This document shows positions 1 to 8,877 of a DNA stretch of 64,000 bases, piece after piece. The stretch comes from Mesorhizobium waimense (GTDB lineage Bacteria > Pseudomonadota > Alphaproteobacteria > Rhizobiales > Rhizobiaceae), in assembly GCF_003601975.1 (NCBI RefSeq), contig NZ_QZWZ01000016.1, positions 104,772-168,771 on the forward strand, read 5' to 3'. Made by a program: the position numbers and the translations under genes. The notes below the pieces were generated by a model that was not told the DNA's origin, ran no database searches, and was given only the letters and a program-made list of their open reading frames with translations. Numbering within the stretch: position 1 is the stretch's first letter; each line of letters opens with the position of its first letter.

Positions 1-9
1 CCAATTTTC

Positions 10-1434
10 CTAATCGATTTGATCCGCGATGCGTGCCAGGCTTTCGTCCCGGCCGAGCACTGCAAGCACGTCGAACACGCCTGGCGAGGTGCTTTTGCCG
101 GTGAGCGCGGCCCTGACCGGTTGGGCCACGGCGCCGAGTTTGTGGCCTTCCGCCAGCGCGAACTCGCGGATCGCCGCCTCCGCCGCAGCGGCAGTCCACT
201 CGCCGGAAACCGCCTTCAAAACAGTGTGAGCACCGGTCAGGACCGCGCGTGCGTCACCGCCGAGCAATGAAGCCGCCTTGTCGTCGAGCGGCAGCGGGCG
301 CTCGGCGAACAGGAAACCTGCCCCATCGACGAGCTCGACCAAAGTCTTCGCCCGCTCCTTCAAGCCGGGCAGGGCGGCGAGCAGCTGCGCCTTCTTGTTG
401 TCATCGAGGCGCGCCGCGATTGCTGGGCCGCCTTCGAGATAGGGCAGCGTGGCGACGAAGATGTCGAACAGCTCGGCATCGTCCATGCGCCGCATATGCA
501 CGCCGTTCAGCGCCTCGAGCTTGGCGAAGTCGAAGCGGGCGGCACCCTTGTTGACGTCGCCGATGTCAAACCAGGCGATCATGTCCTTGATCGACATTAC
601 CTCATCGTCGCCATGGCTCCAGCCGAGCCGTGCCAGATAGTTGAGCAACGCCTCGGGCAGATAGCCCATGGCGCGATAGGCTTCGACGCCGAGCGCACCG
701 TGCCGCTTCGACAGCTTGGCGCCGTCGGCGCCATGGATCAGCGGAATGTGCGACATCGACGGCACATCCCAGCCCATGGCGTTGTAGATCACTGTCTGGC
801 GCGCGGCATTGGTCAAATGGTCGTCGCCGCGGATGATATGGGTGACGCCCATGTCGTGATCGTCGACGACGACCGCATGCATGTAGGTTGGATTGCCATC
901 CGAACGCAGGATGATGAAATCATCGAGATCCTTGTTGGGGAAGCGCACCTCACCCTGCACCCGGTCGTGAACCACGGTCTCGCCCTCGGTCGGCGCTTTG
1001 ATGCGGATCGCGCCCTTGGCGCCTGCAGGCGCCTCCGACGGGTCACGGTCACGCCAGCGGCCGTCATAGCGGGGCGGCAGGCCCCTGGCTCTGGCTGCCT
1101 CGCGCATCGCCTCCAGCTCCGCCGGCGTGGCATAGCAGTAATAGGCCTTGCCCATGCGCACCAGCTCGTCAGCCACCTCGCGGTGGCGCGGCGCGCGCTC
1201 GAACTGCGATACCGGCTCACCGTCCCAGCTGAGGCCAAGCCAGGACAGCCCATCGAGGATGGCCGCGGTGGCGGCGTCGGTGGAGCGTTCGCGGTCCGTA
1301 TCCTCGATGCGCAGCAGCATCGTGCCGGCGGTGTGCTTTGCATAGAGCCAGTTGAACAGCGCCGTGCGCGCGCCGCCAATGTGCAGGTAGCCTGTCGGCG
1401 AGGGGGCGAAGCGGGTGACGACCTTGTCGGACAT
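10..1434 (-). CDS. gltX: Glutamyl-tRNA synthetase
   Basis: This cytoplasmic class I aminoacyl-tRNA synthetase charges tRNA-Glu with glutamate using ATP. The 474-residue product has the usual length. The HIGH motif appears as PSPTGYLHIGG near residues 11-21, and the KMSKS-type loop appears as KLSKRHG near residue 240. The ATG at 1434 gives the normal MSDKVVTRFAPSPTG start, and the TAG stop lies at positions 10-12, so the gene is complete. It is divergent from the decayed comEC to its right. Many rhizobia carry two gltX copies, one of which may be non-discriminating and also charge tRNA-Gln. Which type this is cannot be told from the sequence alone. Identity is very secure. Confidence 0.97.
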   Translation of the reverse strand: MSDKVVTRFAPSPTGYLHIGGARTALFNWLYAKHTAGTMLLRIEDTDRERSTDAATAAILDGLSWLGLSWDGEPVSQFERAPRHREVADELVRMGKAYYCYATPAELEAMREAARARGLPPRYDGRWRDRDPSEAPAGAKGAIRIKAPTEGETVVHDRVQGEVRFPNKDLDDFIILRSDGNPTYMHAVVVDDHDMGVTHIIRGDDHLTNAARQTVIYNAMGWDVPSMSHIPLIHGADGAKLSKRHGALGVEAYRAMGYLPEALLNYLARLGWSHGDDEVMSIKDMIAWFDIGDVNKGAARFDFAKLEALNGVHMRRMDDAELFDIFVATLPYLEGGPAIAARLDDNKKAQLLAALPGLKERAKTLVELVDGAGFLFAERPLPLDDKAASLLGGDARAVLTGAHTVLKAVSGEWTAAAAEAAIREFALAEGHKLGAVAQPVRAALTGKSTSPGVFDVLAVLGRDESLARIADQID

Positions 1435-1568
1435 GGAACTCTCGGAAAGCGCAGAAAGCGGGTGTGGTTGCGCAGACTTTCGCGCGTTGCGCGTTCATGT
1501 AGCATAGGAGGTCTGGGGCGCAAGGGGCAGACCCGACGGCTGGACGAGGCCGGGGTGCGGAGGAAGGC

Positions 1569-3041
1569 GAGGGCGCGACGAGCAGCGTCAGCGAGCGGGC
1601 CCTGTTTGCCGATGTTCCTTACGCCGAGCCGGCGCCGGTTCTGTCGCCAGTGCCGCAATCCGGCATTGAGCTTTTGGAGCCCGGCAATCGCGTACCGGCG
1701 CCTATCCCCCACGAAAGCAGCGGTCAGGCGGATCCACGCATCACTCCGCCGCCTTTCTGGTCTCACAATCCGCCGAAGCATCGCAACGGCTGCTGGCACG
1801 GAGCTTGACCGCGGCATCGGCTTCCTGCTGGTGCCGGTGTTTCTGGCATGCGGGGTGATCTTCTATTTCTCGCTGGCGACGGAGCCGGATTTCTACAGAC
1901 CCGTCGCCGTGGTCGCCTTGACGGCGGTCTGCGCGGTGGCCTCGCGGTCATGGCAAAAGACGCATTTGTGCTTCATGGCAGCACTGCTCTGCGCGCTTGG
2001 TGTGCTCGCCGCCAAGGTCGAGAGCTGGCGCACCGGAACCCAGATGCTCGGCTCCGAGATCCAGACGCGGCTGACCGGGCGGCTCGCCAGCCTGGAGGAG
2101 ATGAAAAACGGCCGCGTCAAGCTGACCATCGACGTCATCTCGACCGCTCATCCGAAGCTGCGCTACGCGCCGGAGCGCGTCACGCTTTCGGCGCGGAAAG
2201 TTCCTCCGGATATGACCGCCTTGATTGGCCCTCCCTCTATCTGATGGGCAAAGGGCTGGCTGCGATGATCGCGATCTCGGAATGGATTTCCGAACGCTCA
2301 CCGGTCGATGCCGTCGGGCTGATCTCCATCCAGTCGGTGCTGCTGGTGACGATCGCGCTGGTCATCGCCACCATGGCGACGACATGGCTCAGGCTGGCAG
2401 CCGTTCCGTTCGCACTCGCCGGCCTGCTGACGGTCTCCGACACTCGCACGCCTGACGTGCTCATCTCGGAGGATGCGCATCTGGTGGCAATGCCGATCGG
2501 TGCCGGCGAACTCGCCATCAACCGGGTACGATCGAACGAGCTACCACCGACAACTGGAAGCGCGCTGTGAAGTCCGAAACCATTGTCGAACCCGAGAGCT
2601 TCGAGAAGGGTGACGCACGGTTCGACATGGATCCGGCCGATCTGCCGCCGGGCTCGCCCTTCTACGCGCCGGTCTGTGCCTCGCACGGCATCCGTCTGGC
2701 GCGATCATCGCGTATGCGGAAGACCGCAAGGACGCGTGGCGAGCGTGTGCTTTCGCTACCCTGATCATCGTCAACGACGCCACCGCCTACGACCTTGCCG
2801 CAATCCGCTTGTTCTTGTCGTCAGGAAACGGCAGCTTGCCCGCGCCGGCAGTGCAGCCGTCTTCTTCGATCAACAATCGGCAGTCGCGCCGGCAGAGATA
2901 AACTTCGCGGTCGAGCAGCCGTATCGGCCCTGGCGCGAGCAGCGGAGATTTTCACGCGAGGCAAGGGGCCTGCCGCCTCACAAGAGGTCCGAAAGGCAGG
3001 CCAGCAAACCCCCGCCAAAACAATCGCCGGCGCCTCAGTAG
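1569..3041 (+). pseudogene. comEC: Decayed comEC (DNA-uptake channel) with internal deletion and several frameshifts
   Basis: ComEC/Rec2 forms the inner-membrane channel for single-stranded DNA in natural transformation. Fragments of one such protein appear in successive reading frames. An N-terminal stretch (SERALFADVPYAEPAP, from about 1590) is followed from about 1800 by the first membrane segment and the DUF4131-like region (RLTGRLASLEEMKNGRVKL). A jump near 2225 leads straight to YLMGKGLAAMIAISEWISE, and the C-terminal segment ends in another frame at 3041. The central Competence permease domain is missing, which I estimate at about 350 residues. At least four frame changes are needed to read the rest. 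Its place between lexA and gltX is the usual one in Rhizobiales. The 3' end overlaps the lexA stop by 7 bp. I consider it non-functional. Confidence 0.85.
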
Positions 3042-3775
3042 CGCCGGATCAGCCCGACGAGCTTGCCCTGCACCTTGACCCGGTCGGGCCCGAAGATGCG
3101 GGTTTCATAGGCCGGATTGGCAGCCTCCAGCGCGATCGAGGCGCCCTTGCGGCGGAAGCGCTTGAGCGTCGCCTCCTCCTCGTCGACCAGCGCCACGACG
3201 ATCTCTCCCGGGCTCGCTGTATTGGCGTTGCGGATGATAACCGTATCGCCGTCGAAGATGCCGGCCTCGATCATCGAATCGCCCTTGACCTCCAGCGCGT
3301 AGTGCTCGCCGCCAATGATCATGTCCGGCGGCACCGAGATCGAGTGCGTCTGATGCTGGATGGCGTCGATCGGCACACCGGCCGCGATACGCCCCATCAC
3401 CGGGATGGACACCGCCGCCACCACATCGTCGTCATTGCCCGCCTGGGGCGTACGCGACGATGCCATCGGCTTGATCTGCCGTCCGAGGCCGCCCTGCCCA
3501 AGACTGCCCTGAATGACGCTCGGCGAGAACTTCTTCGCCGCGTTGAGGCCAGGAGCAATCGAGTCGGGCAGGCGCAGCACTTCAAGCGCGCGCGCGCGGT
3601 TGGGCAACCGGCGAATGAAACCGCGCTCCTCCAGCGCCGTGATCAGCCGGTGGATGCCCGACTTCGAGGCAAGGTCGAGCGCCTCCTTCATCTCGTCGAA
3701 GGAAGGCGGAATGCCGCTTTCCTTCAGTCGCTCATGAATGAACATCAGCAGTTCATGTTGTTTGCGTGTCAGCAT
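3035..3775 (-). CDS. lexA: LexA SOS repressor
   Basis: LexA represses DNA-damage genes and inactivates itself by RecA-stimulated self-cleavage. The 246-residue product starts at MLTRKQHELLMFIHERL (ATG 3775), the family's normal N-terminus; the frame stays open further upstream but that part is not LexA-like. The N-terminal winged helix is followed by the cleavage dipeptide in GRIAAGVP (Ala-Gly), the catalytic serine in KGDSMIEAG, and the catalytic lysine in ATLKRF. An alphaproteobacterial SOS box lies about 50 bp upstream of the start, so the gene should be autoregulated. Its stop overlaps the tail of the decayed comEC on the other strand. Confidence 0.97.
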   Translation of the reverse strand: MLTRKQHELLMFIHERLKESGIPPSFDEMKEALDLASKSGIHRLITALEERGFIRRLPNRARALEVLRLPDSIAPGLNAAKKFSPSVIQGSLGQGGLGRQIKPMASSRTPQAGNDDDVVAAVSIPVMGRIAAGVPIDAIQHQTHSISVPPDMIIGGEHYALEVKGDSMIEAGIFDGDTVIIRNANTASPGEIVVALVDEEEATLKRFRRKGASIALEAANPAYETRIFGPDRVKVQGKLVGLIRRY

Positions 3776-3824
3776 CGCGGCCCCCAACGGAATCAGAAAA
3801 ACAAACCCAGAACAAACACTATCT

Positions 3825-3839
3825 GTTCCATTTGTGTTC
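3825..3839. promoter_or_regulatory. SOS box GTTC-N7-GTTC upstream of lexA
   Basis: The plus strand reads GTTC, seven bases, GTTC, which exactly matches the LexA-binding consensus known for alphaproteobacteria. It sits 50 bp in front of the lexA start, where LexA would block its own promoter. Confidence 0.85.
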
Positions 3840-4235
3840 CGCAACTGTTTAAAGTTTAATGAATGGGTTAAGGCTCCCGAAACGATGTTCCGATCGACAG
3901 GGAGTACCCGGTTCCTTTAGACGCCGGCTTCATCGCATTGATTTTGTTGTCAGTTATTGCCTGTCGCCGTTTTCAAGAGGGCTCGGCGTCGGCAATCATT
4001 CGGCAAAGACAATGCCGGGTCGGGCCGTGTTTGACCATCCAGCTCGCTCCATGCACCGTGAACGAAACGAACTCAAAATGCCAACTTTGAGCAGGGTCGA
4101 GGGATGTCGTTGGGCCGATAAGTCATCGCTGCAGGTTCTTGCAGCGCGATGGCTAGTGATGAGAGAAAGTACCGATCGTCGGCCTGTGTCATCGTTGCGT
4201 GCCGGCGTCGTGCGGATCTGGGGAGCAGACATATC
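3840..4235. other. Intergenic region between lexA and kynU
   Basis: About 400 bp separate the lexA operator from the divergently transcribed kynU. I see no convincing gene, tRNA or strong hairpin. The region must hold the kynU promoter, but no clear sigma-70 hexamers or operator stand out. A purine-rich ribosome-binding site (ggggag) lies just before the kynU ATG. Confidence 0.5.
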
Positions 4236-5483
4236 ATGACGGGAATTCCTGATTTTGCGGCCGTCGAAGCGATGGACGCCGCGGATCCGCTGCGCTCCTT
4301 GCGCGACCGCTTCATCCTGCCCGAAGGGGTGATCTATCTCGACGGCAATTCGCTGGGCGCTGCCTCGCATGCCGCCTTCGACGAACTGCGCAAGGCGGCG
4401 ACCGAAGAATGGGCACACGACCTATTCCGCGCCTGGAACACTGCCAGCTGGTTCGACATGCCGCTCGAACTCGGCGACCAGCTGGGGCGCCTGACCGGCG
4501 CCGCTCCCGGCCAGACGGTGGTCTGCGACACGACGTCGATCAACATCTACAAGCTGCTGCACGCGGCAATGGCCATGCGGCCGGATCGGCCCGTCATCGT
4601 CGCCGAGGGCGACAGTTTCCCGACCGACCTTTACATGGCCGAAGGCGTCGCCTCGACCCGAAAGAACACTGTGCTGCGCCTCGCTGGCGTCGACGCGCCG
4701 ACGATCGAAGAACTGATCGACGAGTGTGTAGCGGTGGTGCTGGTCAACCACGTCAATTACAAATCAGGCGAACTGCGTGACATGACGGCGCTGACGCGCA
4801 TCGCCCATGACGCTGGCGCGCTGATCGTCTGGGATCTCTGCCACACCGCAGGTGCCATGCCGGTCGAACTGGACAAGGCGAACGCCGATTTCGCGGTCGG
4901 CTGCACCTACAAATATCTGAACGGCGGCCCCGGTTCTCCCGCCTTCATCTATGCCGCCGAGCGCCATCATGCCGATGTGCAGCAGCCGCTCAGCGGATGG
5001 TGGAGCCACGCGCGGCCCTTCGCCTTCGAGCAGGCCTACGCAGCCGGCACCGGCATCCGCCGGTTTCTGTGCGGCACGCAGCCGGTCCTGTCAATGCGCA
5101 CGCTGAAGGGCGCGCTCGACATCTGGAACGATGTCGACCTGGCGGCCGTGAGGAAGAAGAGCGTCACCCTGGCCAACCTGTTCATCGAACTCGTCGAGGC
5201 GAAATGCGGTGCCTATGGTCTGACGCTCGAAAGCACCCGCGACAGCGCCAGGCGCGGTAGCCAGATTTCATTCCTGCATGAACATGGCTACCAGATCATG
5301 CGGGCGCTTATCGAACGTGGCGTGATCGGCGATTTCCGGGCTCCGTCGACCATACGCTTTGGCTTTACCCCGCTCTATGTCGGCTACGCCGATGTGTGGC
5401 ACGCTGTCGAAGTGCTGGAGGACATCCTGCGCAGCGGTGCCTGGAAGGAAGCACGTTTCGCCGTCAAGTCAGCCGTCACCTGA
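4236..5483 (+). CDS. kynU: Kynureninase
   Basis: This PLP-dependent hydrolase splits L-kynurenine into anthranilate and L-alanine (or 3-hydroxykynurenine into 3-hydroxyanthranilate) in tryptophan breakdown. The 415-residue product has the family signature LDGNSLGA near the N-terminus and the cofactor lysine in GCTYKYLNGGPGSPAF. The ATG at 4236 follows ggggag by nine bases. An in-frame ATG at 4149 would add 29 residues unlike the family. It is the first gene of a two-gene unit with an arylformamidase-like gene 29 bp downstream. The anthranilate produced is the substrate of TrpD, encoded about 4 kb away. Confidence 0.95.
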   Translation: MTGIPDFAAVEAMDAADPLRSLRDRFILPEGVIYLDGNSLGAASHAAFDELRKAATEEWAHDLFRAWNTASWFDMPLELGDQLGRLTGAAPGQTVVCDTTSINIYKLLHAAMAMRPDRPVIVAEGDSFPTDLYMAEGVASTRKNTVLRLAGVDAPTIEELIDECVAVVLVNHVNYKSGELRDMTALTRIAHDAGALIVWDLCHTAGAMPVELDKANADFAVGCTYKYLNGGPGSPAFIYAAERHHADVQQPLSGWWSHARPFAFEQAYAAGTGIRRFLCGTQPVLSMRTLKGALDIWNDVDLAAVRKKSVTLANLFIELVEAKCGAYGLTLESTRDSARRGSQISFLHEHGYQIMRALIERGVIGDFRAPSTIRFGFTPLYVGYADVWHAVEVLEDILRSGAWKEARFAVKSAVT

Positions 5484-5512
5484 GCGGCAGAGAACCTGGG
5501 AGTAGGACACAG

Positions 5513-6343
5513 GTGCTGGAACATCGTATTTCCGATTGGGACAACGCCTATACAAACGGCGCCAACATCGCTGGCGGCGATCGTTGGCCTGCCGCCTGGG
5601 TCGAGCCCGCGCGGGCCTTTCGTGACGCTCTTTCGGCCGAGGGCAGGGCGCGGCTCGACATCGTCTACGGCGACAGACCACGCAACCGGCTCGATCTTTT
5701 CCTGCCGAACACCTCGCCCAAGGGGTTGGTTGTGTTCGTGCATGGCGGCTACTGGAAAGCGTTCGACAAGAGTTTCTGGTCGCATCTTGCCGCCGGGCCG
5801 ATCGGGCATGGTTATGCGGTGGCGATGCCTTCCTACACACTTTGTCCCGAGATACGTATCGCCGGCATCGTCAGGGAGGTCGGTGCGGCGATCGGCAAGG
5901 CGGCGGCGCTGGTCGACGGGCAGCTGATGCTGGCCGGACATTCGGCCGGCGGCCATCTCGCCAGCCGGATGGCGAGTGCAACCACGGCTCTGTCGCCCGA
6001 AGTGACTGGGCGCATACGTCACGTCATGTCGATCTCGGGTGTGCACGACCTGCGCCCGCTCATGCGTACCGCCATGAACGAGACGCTTGCGATCGACGAG
6101 GCCGAAGCGCTGACCGAAAGCCCGGCCCTTCTGCGCCCGATGGACAATGCACGCCTGACCTGCTGGGTCGGCGGCGGCGAGCGCGCCGAGTTCCTGCGCC
6201 AGAGCGCGCTGCTGGCCAATGTCTGGATCGGCCTCGGTGCCGCGACCAGCTCGGTGGTTGAGCCGGACCGGCACCATTTCAGCATCATCGACGGTCTTGC
6301 CGACCCGGAGCATCCGCTGACCCGGACACTGGTTGCCCAATAA
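5513..6343 (+). CDS. Alpha/beta hydrolase, probable kynurenine formamidase
   Basis: The 276-residue product is an alpha/beta hydrolase with the HGGYW oxyanion-hole motif and the nucleophile elbow GHSAGGH; the late DRHHFSII supplies the likely catalytic histidine. HGGYW and the position behind kynU fit an arylformamidase that converts N-formylkynurenine to kynurenine. It differs from the metal-dependent KynB cyclase family, so I give no symbol. The chosen start is a GTG (VLEHRISDWDNAY), preceded by gggag about nine bases upstream. No ATG occurs in frame at a better place. The substrate is inferred from context and the motif; other carboxylesters remain possible. Confidence 0.82.
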   Translation: MLEHRISDWDNAYTNGANIAGGDRWPAAWVEPARAFRDALSAEGRARLDIVYGDRPRNRLDLFLPNTSPKGLVVFVHGGYWKAFDKSFWSHLAAGPIGHGYAVAMPSYTLCPEIRIAGIVREVGAAIGKAAALVDGQLMLAGHSAGGHLASRMASATTALSPEVTGRIRHVMSISGVHDLRPLMRTAMNETLAIDEAEALTESPALLRPMDNARLTCWVGGGERAEFLRQSALLANVWIGLGAATSSVVEPDRHHFSIIDGLADPEHPLTRTLVAQ

Positions 6344-6353
6344 GGGAACGGGC

Positions 6354-7559
6354 TCAGCGCAACATCAGCACGCTGCAGGAGGCGCCCGCTGCAGCAGCCG
6401 GCGCAAACGGCTCTCGCACGATCAGCCCGTCGGCATCGGCCAGCATTCTCAGCATCGAGGAATCCTGGATACCGAACGGCGTCGCCACTAGCACGCCAGC
6501 CTCTTCCCGAAGCACGGCGCGGACATAATCCTGCCTGAGATCGTTGGCCGGCATCGCGGTTCCGAGGCGCGCCTCTCGCATGTCCTGCTGGAAGCCGCGG
6601 CTGCCAAGCCGCGCCAGCAGCGGCTTCAGGAACAATTGCGAACAGACCAAACTCGCCACCGGATTACCGGGCAAGCCGATGCAGCTTATCTCCCCGAGCC
6701 GACCGAACATCAGCGGCTTGCCCGGGCGCATGGCGATCTTCCAGAAGTCGAGCGTCATGCCTTCGCCGGTCAGCACGTCATGGATCAGGTCGTGGTCGCC
6801 GACCGAGGCGCCGCCGAGCGTGACAATGACATCGGCGCCTTGCTCGACCGCCTGCCTCACCAGCGCGGCAATTGCCTCCTTGCGATCGGCGGCAATGCCG
6901 AGGTCGAGCGCCCGCGCACCAACCGACTGCGCAGCGGCGGCGACGCCATAGGCATTGGACGAGATGATCTGGTCTGGGCCGAGTTCGCTGCCCGGCGGCA
7001 GGAGTTCGTCACCGGTGGCGATGATGGCGACAAGCGGCCTTCTGACCACGCTCACGCTTGGATGGTTGGCCGAGGCCGCCAGGGAGAGTGCCGCCGGATC
7101 GAGCAGGCGGCCTTTTTCGAGCAGCACATCGCCCTTGGTGAAATCGAGACCGACGCGGCGGATGTTGCGTCCTTCGGCTGTCGGTTCCGTCACCTCGATG
7201 ACGCCGCCGCCGAGATCCCTGACATTTTCCTGGATGACGATGGTGTCGGCACCTTCGGGCAGCGGCGCACCGGTGAAGATACGCACCGCCTGACCATTGC
7301 GGACGGCGCCGTCAAAGCCACGCCCTGCCGGCGCCATGCCGATCACCGAAAGTTGCGCCGGCACCGAGGCGATATCGGCGGCCCGAACGGCGTAGCCGTC
7401 CATGGCGGAGGCGTTGAACGGCGGCTGGGTGCGCAGCGCCACGACGGGTTCGGCGAGCACCCGGCCAGCGGCATCGATAAGCGCGACGCTTTCGCTGCCT
7501 GTCGGCCGCGCGCCTTCAAGCAGGCGCTCGAGCGCTTCGGCGACCGGAACCAGCGCCAT
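6354..7559 (-). CDS. moeA: Molybdopterin molybdotransferase MoeA
   Basis: MoeA inserts molybdate into adenylylated molybdopterin in the last step of molybdenum cofactor synthesis. The 401-residue product has the family length. Visible motifs are NASAMDGYAVRAAD in domain I, GGASVGDHDLI in the MoCF-like domain, and GLPGNPVAS near the active site. Its start codon directly abuts the moaC stop at 7560, so it is the last gene of the minus-strand ppiD-trpD-trpC-moaC-moeA operon. In relatives lexA commonly follows directly; here two kynurenine-pathway genes on the other strand intervene. Confidence 0.95.
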   Translation of the reverse strand: MALVPVAEALERLLEGARPTGSESVALIDAAGRVLAEPVVALRTQPPFNASAMDGYAVRAADIASVPAQLSVIGMAPAGRGFDGAVRNGQAVRIFTGAPLPEGADTIVIQENVRDLGGGVIEVTEPTAEGRNIRRVGLDFTKGDVLLEKGRLLDPAALSLAASANHPSVSVVRRPLVAIIATGDELLPPGSELGPDQIISSNAYGVAAAAQSVGARALDLGIAADRKEAIAALVRQAVEQGADVIVTLGGASVGDHDLIHDVLTGEGMTLDFWKIAMRPGKPLMFGRLGEISCIGLPGNPVASLVCSQLFLKPLLARLGSRGFQQDMREARLGTAMPANDLRQDYVRAVLREEAGVLVATPFGIQDSSMLRMLADADGLIVREPFAPAAAAGASCSVLMLR

Positions 7560-8057
7560 CTAGGCGCCTGCCTTGTGGTCGGGGGATCGGTAATCGCCTG
7601 ATTTGCCGCCGGTCTTTTCGACCAGCCTGATGCCGGAGATTACCATGGCGCGGTCGACAGCCTTGGCCATGTCGTAGATTGTCAGGCACGCGACCGAGGC
7701 CGCTGTCAGCGCCTCCATCTCGACGCCTGTCTTGCCGGTGACGCGGGCGAGCGCCGTGACCTTCAGGCCCGGCAGCGAATGGTCCGGCTCGATGTCGACC
7801 GAGACCTTGGTCAAGAGCAGCGGATGGCAGAGCGGGATCAGCTCATGCGTCTTCTTGGCGGCCATGATGCCGGCGATACGCGCGGTGCCGAGCACGTCAC
7901 CCTTCTTGGCATCCCCGGCGAGGATCATCGCCAGCGTTTCGGGAAGCATCGTGACAAAGCCTTCGGCGATCGCCGTGCGTGTCGTCTCGGCCTTGTCGCC
8001 GACATCGACCATATTGGCTTCGCCTTGCGCACCGAGATGGGTGAGGGCGGGCGCCAT
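7560..8057 (-). CDS. moaC: Cyclic pyranopterin monophosphate synthase MoaC
   Basis: MoaC converts the MoaA product 3',8-cyclo-GTP into cyclic pyranopterin monophosphate, an early step of molybdenum cofactor synthesis. The 165-residue product has the usual length. It shows family motifs including ELIPLCHPL, ALTAASVACLTIYDM and the C-terminal KTGGKSG. The start at 8057 (MAPALTHLGAQGEANMVDV) fits the family; the open frame upstream is only trpC read in another frame. It lies 2 bp after the trpC stop and touches moeA, so the three are surely cotranscribed. The partner moaA is far away at about 36 kb. Confidence 0.95.
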   Translation of the reverse strand: MAPALTHLGAQGEANMVDVGDKAETTRTAIAEGFVTMLPETLAMILAGDAKKGDVLGTARIAGIMAAKKTHELIPLCHPLLLTKVSVDIEPDHSLPGLKVTALARVTGKTGVEMEALTAASVACLTIYDMAKAVDRAMVISGIRLVEKTGGKSGDYRSPDHKAGA

Positions 8058-8059
8058 CG

Positions 8060-8872
8060 TCAGATAGCCTCGGCAGGCGCCTTGCCCGTCAGAAGCAGGT
8101 GCGTGGCAGCCGCCACGTCCTGCTGGCGCATCAGGCTTTCGCCGACGAGGAAGGTGCCGATGCCGCTCCTTTGCATCCTGAGGCAATCGTCATGCGTGAA
8201 GATACCGCTCTCGCTGACCAGCAGCCGGCCGCCCGGCACCATGGGCGCCAGTCGCTCGGATGTTTCAAGGCTGGTTTCGAACGTTCTCAGATTGCGGTTG
8301 TTGATACCGATCAGCTGCGACGAGAGTTTTACAGCGCGCTGCGTCTCTGCCTCATCATGCACCTCTATCAGCGCATCCATGCCGAGTTCGAATGCCGTCG
8401 CTTCAAGCTCGCTCGCCAGGGCATCATCGACGCTGGCCATGATGATCAGGATGGCATCAGCGCCCCAGGCGCGAGCCTCATAGACCTGATAGGGATCGAA
8501 CAGGAAATCCTTGCGCAGTGCGGGCAGGGCGACGGCTGCTCTTGCCCTGGTGAGAAATTCCGGCGCGCCCTGGAAGGACGGCGCATCGGTCAATACCGAA
8601 AGGCAGGCAGCACCGCCTTTCGCATAGGCTTTGGCCAGTGCTGGTGGGTCGAAATCGGCACGGATCAGCCCTTTGGAGGGGCTCGCCTTCTTAATCTCGG
8701 CAATCAGGGCGAAGCTGCCCGATCTGCGCTTGGCCTCGAGCGCTGCGAGAAAGCCGCGTGGCGCATCGGCGTCCTTCGCCCGCGCTTTGATCTCCGCAAG
8801 CGGCACGCTGAGCTTCGCTGCGGCGATCTCGTCGCGCTTGTAGGCCTCGATCTTGCGCAGGATGTCGGACAA
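8060..8872 (-). CDS. trpC: Indole-3-glycerol phosphate synthase
   Basis: TrpC closes the indole ring in tryptophan synthesis, turning CdRP into indole-3-glycerol phosphate with loss of CO2 and water. The 270-residue product is a monofunctional TIM barrel; no TrpF domain is fused. Visible motifs are LIAEIKKASPSKGLI (catalytic lysines and phosphate site), LRKDFLFDPYQ, IEVHDEAE and INNRNLRTF. It lies between trpD (5 bp gap) and moaC (2 bp gap) in a tightly packed operon. Confidence 0.96.
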   Translation of the reverse strand: MSDILRKIEAYKRDEIAAAKLSVPLAEIKARAKDADAPRGFLAALEAKRRSGSFALIAEIKKASPSKGLIRADFDPPALAKAYAKGGAACLSVLTDAPSFQGAPEFLTRARAAVALPALRKDFLFDPYQVYEARAWGADAILIIMASVDDALASELEATAFELGMDALIEVHDEAETQRAVKLSSQLIGINNRNLRTFETSLETSERLAPMVPGGRLLVSESGIFTHDDCLRMQRSGIGTFLVGESLMRQQDVAAATHLLLTGKAPAEAI

Positions 8873-8877
8873 GGCCT

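Noticed and set aside
496..2244. Very long plus-strand open frame across gltX
   Set aside because: It runs antisense through gltX, a certain gene, and is open only because of the high GC content. Only its last part (from about 1800) carries a real comEC fragment.
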